Shown here: positions 15,863-18,607 of the stretch, one piece after another
How the letters are laid out: each line of letters begins with the position of its first letter
Numbering within the stretch: the first letter of the stretch is position 1
Assembly (NCBI GenBank): GCA_042096155.1
Contig: JBELMC010000059.1
Location: 1-18,607 of the forward strand
DNA from: Dinoroseobacter sp042096155
GTDB lineage: Bacteria; Pseudomonadota; Alphaproteobacteria; Rhodobacterales; Rhodobacteraceae
Direction of reading: 5' to 3'
DNA: 18,607 bases
Program-made: the position numbers and the translations under genes
The notes under the pieces: generated by a model
Seen by the model: the letters and a program-made list of their open reading frames with translations, nothing else
Told to the model about the DNA's origin: nothing
Databases searched by the model: none

Positions 15863-16821
15863 TTCTTTGTGCCAGCGATCAAGCCCATGACGCCGCCGCG
15901 GGCAAACAGGACGATTGCAATCAGCATCAAACCAAAGGGCAGGTGCCAATAAATGGTGTAATGCGACAGGATTTCCTCGATCAAGATAAAGGCCACCGAA
16001 CCGATCAGCGGGCCGAGCGTGGTGGCCGTGCCGCCCAAGATCACCATGAACATCAACTCGCCAGAGCGGTGCCAATCCATCATGTCAGGACTGATGAATG
16101 TGGTGAAATTGCCCAACAGCGCGCCAGCATAACCTGCCATCGCACCTGAAATGACATAGGCCGTCAGCCGGTATAGATAAATGTTGTAGCCCAAGGTGAC
16201 CATCCGTTCGGCATTGCCTTTGGCCCCTTGCAGTACCATTCCAAAACGCGAATGGATGATCGTGCGCACAATCAGCATGGCTGCGATCAGACTGACGAAG
16301 GCGAAGTAATACATCTGCAATGGACGGTCGAGGTTCAGCAGCGGCAGCTCGGAGCGCACATCAATAACCAATCCATCATCTGCGCCGTAAGCCTCTATTG
16401 AGATGAAAAAATAGAACACCATTTGCGCGAAAGCCATGGTGATCATGATGAAGTATACGCCTTTGGTCCGCAAACATATCGCCCCGGTGATCAGGGCGAA
16501 TAAGGCACAGAGTCCGACAGCAATGGCGATCTGGTAAAGACCGTTGAAACTGGCGACCGCAACGCCCCCGCCATACAGCGCGTGATAGGCAGGGATGCCG
16601 ACAGCATAGGCACCTATCCCAACAAAGGCGGCATGGCCGAAGGACACCAACCCACCATAGCCCAACACAAGGTTCAGCGAAGTTGCGGCAATGGCGAGGA
16701 TCACCAATCGGGTCGCAAGATCAACATAGAACGCGTTGCCCGTTGCCATGAAAATCGGGGGCAGGATCGCCAGCAGCCCCAGCAGGATGACGCCTGCAAC
16801 CCTTGTCTTACGGTTCAGCAT
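15859..16821 (-). CDS. livM: LivM-type ABC importer permease
   Basis: This 320-residue inner-membrane permease of the HAAT importer family has strongly hydrophobic segments throughout, consistent with eight to ten helices. It has the conserved LivM motif GYGGLVSFGHAAFVGIGAYA near 54-73 and a cytoplasmic coupling region around GELMFMVILGGTATTLGP. It also has the KGVYFIMITMAFAQM segment of the family. Its ATG overlaps the livH stop by one base (TGATG) and its stop overlaps the livG start. It would form the transmembrane channel with LivH. Confidence 0.95.
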   Translation of the reverse strand: MLNRKTRVAGVILLGLLAILPPIFMATGNAFYVDLATRLVILAIAATSLNLVLGYGGLVSFGHAAFVGIGAYAVGIPAYHALYGGGVAVASFNGLYQIAIAVGLCALFALITGAICLRTKGVYFIMITMAFAQMVFYFFISIEAYGADDGLVIDVRSELPLLNLDRPLQMYYFAFVSLIAAMLIVRTIIHSRFGMVLQGAKGNAERMVTLGYNIYLYRLTAYVISGAMAGYAGALLGNFTTFISPDMMDWHRSGELMFMVILGGTATTLGPLIGSVAFILIEEILSHYTIYWHLPFGLMLIAIVLFARGGVMGLIAGTKK

Positions 16822-17744
16822 CAGCGCACCTTAGGCGGGAACAGGCCCTGCGGCCGGACAGCCAAAACCAAGGCCATGATAATGTAGATTAACATCGCAG
16901 ACACCGCGGGGGCCGAGGTCTCGGCGGCGGCAGAGGACATGAACAGCGCGAAGATCGTATCCAGAAACGAGCGGCCCAGCGTGTCGATCAGTCCGATCAG
17001 CATAGCGCCGATAAAGGCCCCTTTCATGGATCCGATGCCACCAACAATGATGACCACGAAGGCCGTGATAATAATGTTGTTGCCCATTCCAATGGACGCT
17101 TCGGTAATGGGTGCGATCAACATACCCGCCAGCCCTGCAAGAGCCGCCCCGAGTGCGAAGACGAAGGCGAAAAGCGTTTGAATGTCAACACCCAGTGCCG
17201 ATACCATGGTCCGGTTTGACGCCCCCGCCCGGATCAGCATGCCGACCTTGGTATAGGTGACCATCCAAAACAGCCCCGCTGCAGTCACAATGCCAAAGCC
17301 GACGATGAGCAAACGGTATATTGGCAAGATCACATTTGCGCCAAAATCGAGCTGCCCGTTCAGCCAATCCGGCAACGGGACTGCGATGCCCTCGGGGCCA
17401 AAGATCAGGTGGACCAGTGTATCGATCACAAGGATCAAGCCGAACGTGGCCAGCACTTGATCGAGATGATCGCGCACGTAGAGCGGTCGTGCCACGAAAC
17501 GTTCAACCAAAAAACCCGCTATGGCTGTGACGGGCAGAGCGATAATCAGCGCGACCAGAAAGTTGCCGATGGCCAGCGTCAGCCACGCACAAATAAAGGC
17601 GCCCAACATATACAATGCGCCATGTGCAAGATTGACAAAATCCAAGATACCGAACACCAGCGTCAGCCCAGATGCGACCAAAAACAACAGCAGTCCCAGC
17701 TGAACGCCGTTTAACGTCTGCACCAGCAAAAGCGCGAAATCCAC
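16821..17744 (-). CDS. livH: LivH-type ABC importer permease
   Basis: This 307-residue permease is the partner of LivM. Conserved LivH segments are seen near the N-terminus (GLTLVFGILDFVNLAHGALY) and in the loop GGIGSMKGAFIGAMLIG, with about eight hydrophobic helices. The start is a GTG at 17744 preceded by GGGAG with eight bases of spacing, giving MDFALLLVQTLNGVQLG. The open frame continues back to a TTG at 17783, which lies directly beside the hairpin and lacks a ribosome binding site, so it is rejected. It follows the binding-protein gene by 70 bases. Confidence 0.95.
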   Translation of the reverse strand: MDFALLLVQTLNGVQLGLLLFLVASGLTLVFGILDFVNLAHGALYMLGAFICAWLTLAIGNFLVALIIALPVTAIAGFLVERFVARPLYVRDHLDQVLATFGLILVIDTLVHLIFGPEGIAVPLPDWLNGQLDFGANVILPIYRLLIVGFGIVTAAGLFWMVTYTKVGMLIRAGASNRTMVSALGVDIQTLFAFVFALGAALAGLAGMLIAPITEASIGMGNNIIITAFVVIIVGGIGSMKGAFIGAMLIGLIDTLGRSFLDTIFALFMSSAAAETSAPAVSAMLIYIIMALVLAVRPQGLFPPKVR

Positions 17745-17768
17745 CTGAAATCTCCCAACGTCTGTATC

Positions 17769-17794
17769 GGGTCGGGCACCCAAGTGCCCAACCC
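17769..17794 (-). promoter_or_regulatory. Intercistronic hairpin between binding-protein gene and livH
   Basis: Arms GGGTCGGGCAC (17769-17779) and GTGCCCAACCC (17784-17794) pair over 11 positions with one G-U and a 4-base loop. It lies in the 70-base gap on the minus-strand transcript. No T-run follows, so it is more likely a 3' mRNA stabiliser or partial attenuator, as is common after binding-protein genes, than a full terminator. A second palindrome, ATGGTTTTAAACCAT (17801-17815), touches the binding-protein stop codon. Confidence 0.55.
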
Positions 17795-17814
17795 AAGATT
17801 ATGGTTTTAAACCA

Positions 17815-18595
17815 TTACGGCAGACGGCAGTCTGCGGCGTAGCTGTCTTGATGGTTTTCAAACACCGTGCTCACCACGCGCGTGGTCCAGCGGCCCGCAT
17901 CATCCACAACCACTTCGCGCAGATAAAAGTTCTGGATTGGGAAGTTGTTGTTTCCATAGGTGTAAGCGCCGCGCACAGATGCGTAATCGGCTGCTTTCAA
18001 AGCGTCGCGAATGCCGTCTTTATTGTCCATGTCACCACCAACAGCCTCGATTGCGCTGGCGATCAGCATAATCGAATCATAGGCTTGTGCAGCGTAGAAC
18101 GAAGGGTATTTGCCGTGCGCGTCCAAAAAATCCGCAACAAAACGCGCGTTTGCGGGATTGTCGAGCGTGGGGTCCCACGCTTGGGTCACGCGGCTGCCCA
18201 GAACCGCGTTAAACGCAGCATCTTGCAAGCGCGGCAGGGACAAGGCATCGACGGTAAATACGGAATATAGCGGCAGGTCTTCGTTCAGACCAAGCTGATC
18301 ATACTGGCGTACAAAAGCACCGCTCGCCGCGCCGGGATAGAATACAAACAGACCATCGGCACCAGAGGCACGGGCTTTGGCCAGTTCGGCTGAGAAATCA
18401 AGCTGCGCATCTGCACCCCATTTCGTCAGGTCTGTGCCGAGGATTTCACCATTGAAAGTGCTCTCCACGCCCGCCACCATGTCTTTGCCCGCCGCATAGT
18501 TGGGCGCCATGACGTAAAGCGACTTGACGCCTTGCTGGTTTAAAACCTCACCCATCGCCTGTGGGGTTTGGTTGTTTTGCCATGAAGTCGAAAAG
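17815..18595 (-). CDS. HAAT-family periplasmic binding protein (5'-truncated)
   Basis: This is the C-terminal 259 residues or so of a type I periplasmic binding protein of the Leu/Ile/Val (Peripla_BP_6) kind, the substrate-capturing part of the importer. Recognisable segments are FSTSWQNNQTPQAMGE, YVMAPNYAAGKDM, FVFYPGAASGAFVRQYDQLG and FYAAQAYDSIMLIASAIEA; it ends HQDSYAADCRLP. An in-frame ATG at 18555 exists, but family sequence continues upstream of it to about 18592, so it is internal, and the N-terminal half with the signal peptide is missing at the edge. The ligand cannot be deduced: this family also binds amides, short carboxylates and aromatic acids. Confidence 0.9.
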
Positions 18596-18607
18596 AGATC
18601 GGAAGAG
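18596..18607. other. Illumina adapter sequence at the contig end
   Basis: The last 12 bases, AGATCGGAAGAG, equal the first 12 bases of the standard Illumina TruSeq-type adapter. A chance match exactly at the edge is very unlikely (4^-12 for one position). These bases are probably not genomic, and binding-protein residues read from them are not real. Confidence 0.85.

Noticed and set aside
15863..16075. N-terminal extension of livG
   Set aside because: It lies inside livM in another frame and is rich in His, Arg and Pro as shadow frames are. The ATG at 15862, with an ATGA overlap, gives the family N-terminus.
1..18607. tRNA, rRNA or CRISPR array
   Set aside because: No cloverleaf-like segment, rRNA signature or spaced repeat series was seen. 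The gaps between genes are short and account for little unexplained sequence.

Overview
The window looks like part of an alphaproteobacterial chromosome, most likely a marine Rhodobacterales/Roseobacter-type organism. Four things suggest this. It has a C4-pathway 5-aminolevulinate synthase that begins and numbers like the Rhodobacter enzyme. A RodZ-like gene sits next to ispG. It carries a complete bhcRABCD cluster, known from Paracoccus denitrificans and marine relatives. Its coding sequence is G+C-rich. The placement is inferred from protein resemblance and gene order read by eye; no database was searched.

Layout. Positions 1-480 hold a decayed IS5-like transposase fragment, with a gene-poor stretch to 755. 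From 756 to 4491 three housekeeping genes lie on the minus strand, in transcription order hemA (heme), a rodZ-like gene (cell shape) and ispG (isoprenoids). Divergent from hemA is an M20-family dipeptidase (4719-6113). It converges on the IclR-type regulator bhcR (6242-7072, minus).

The centrepiece is 6242-11715. bhcR is divergent from bhcA-bhcB-bhcC-bhcD, the four enzymes of the beta-hydroxyaspartate cycle. BhcA moves the amino group of aspartate to glyoxylate, giving glycine and oxaloacetate. BhcC condenses glycine with a second glyoxylate to beta-hydroxyaspartate. BhcB dehydrates that to iminosuccinate, and BhcD reduces it to regenerate aspartate. Net: two glyoxylate become one oxaloacetate without loss of carbon. 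The bhcR-bhcA intergenic region is very A+T-rich (30 G+C of 140 bases over 7111-7250, hand count). It carries two 15-bp imperfect palindromes that differ only at the central base and resemble the E. coli IclR consensus. A strong hairpin with a T-run separates bhcC from bhcD.

From 11807 to the right edge every gene is on the minus strand. In transcription order these are a branched-chain-amino-acid-type (HAAT) ABC importer (binding protein, livH, livM, livG, livF), an MsbA-like ABC exporter and a GntR/FCD regulator that meets bhcD tail to tail. The spacing (70, 76 and 42 bases, with overlaps inside livHMGF) would allow one long transcript. A hairpin lies between the binding-protein gene and livH.

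The last 12 bases (18596-18607) equal the start of the common Illumina adapter. The right edge is therefore probably a contig end with untrimmed adapter, and the binding-protein gene is cut there.

The most interesting system, the beta-hydroxyaspartate cycle, has already been described. What may be new here is the paired operator architecture, the bhcC/bhcD attenuator and the physical link to a HAAT importer, an exporter and a GntR regulator.
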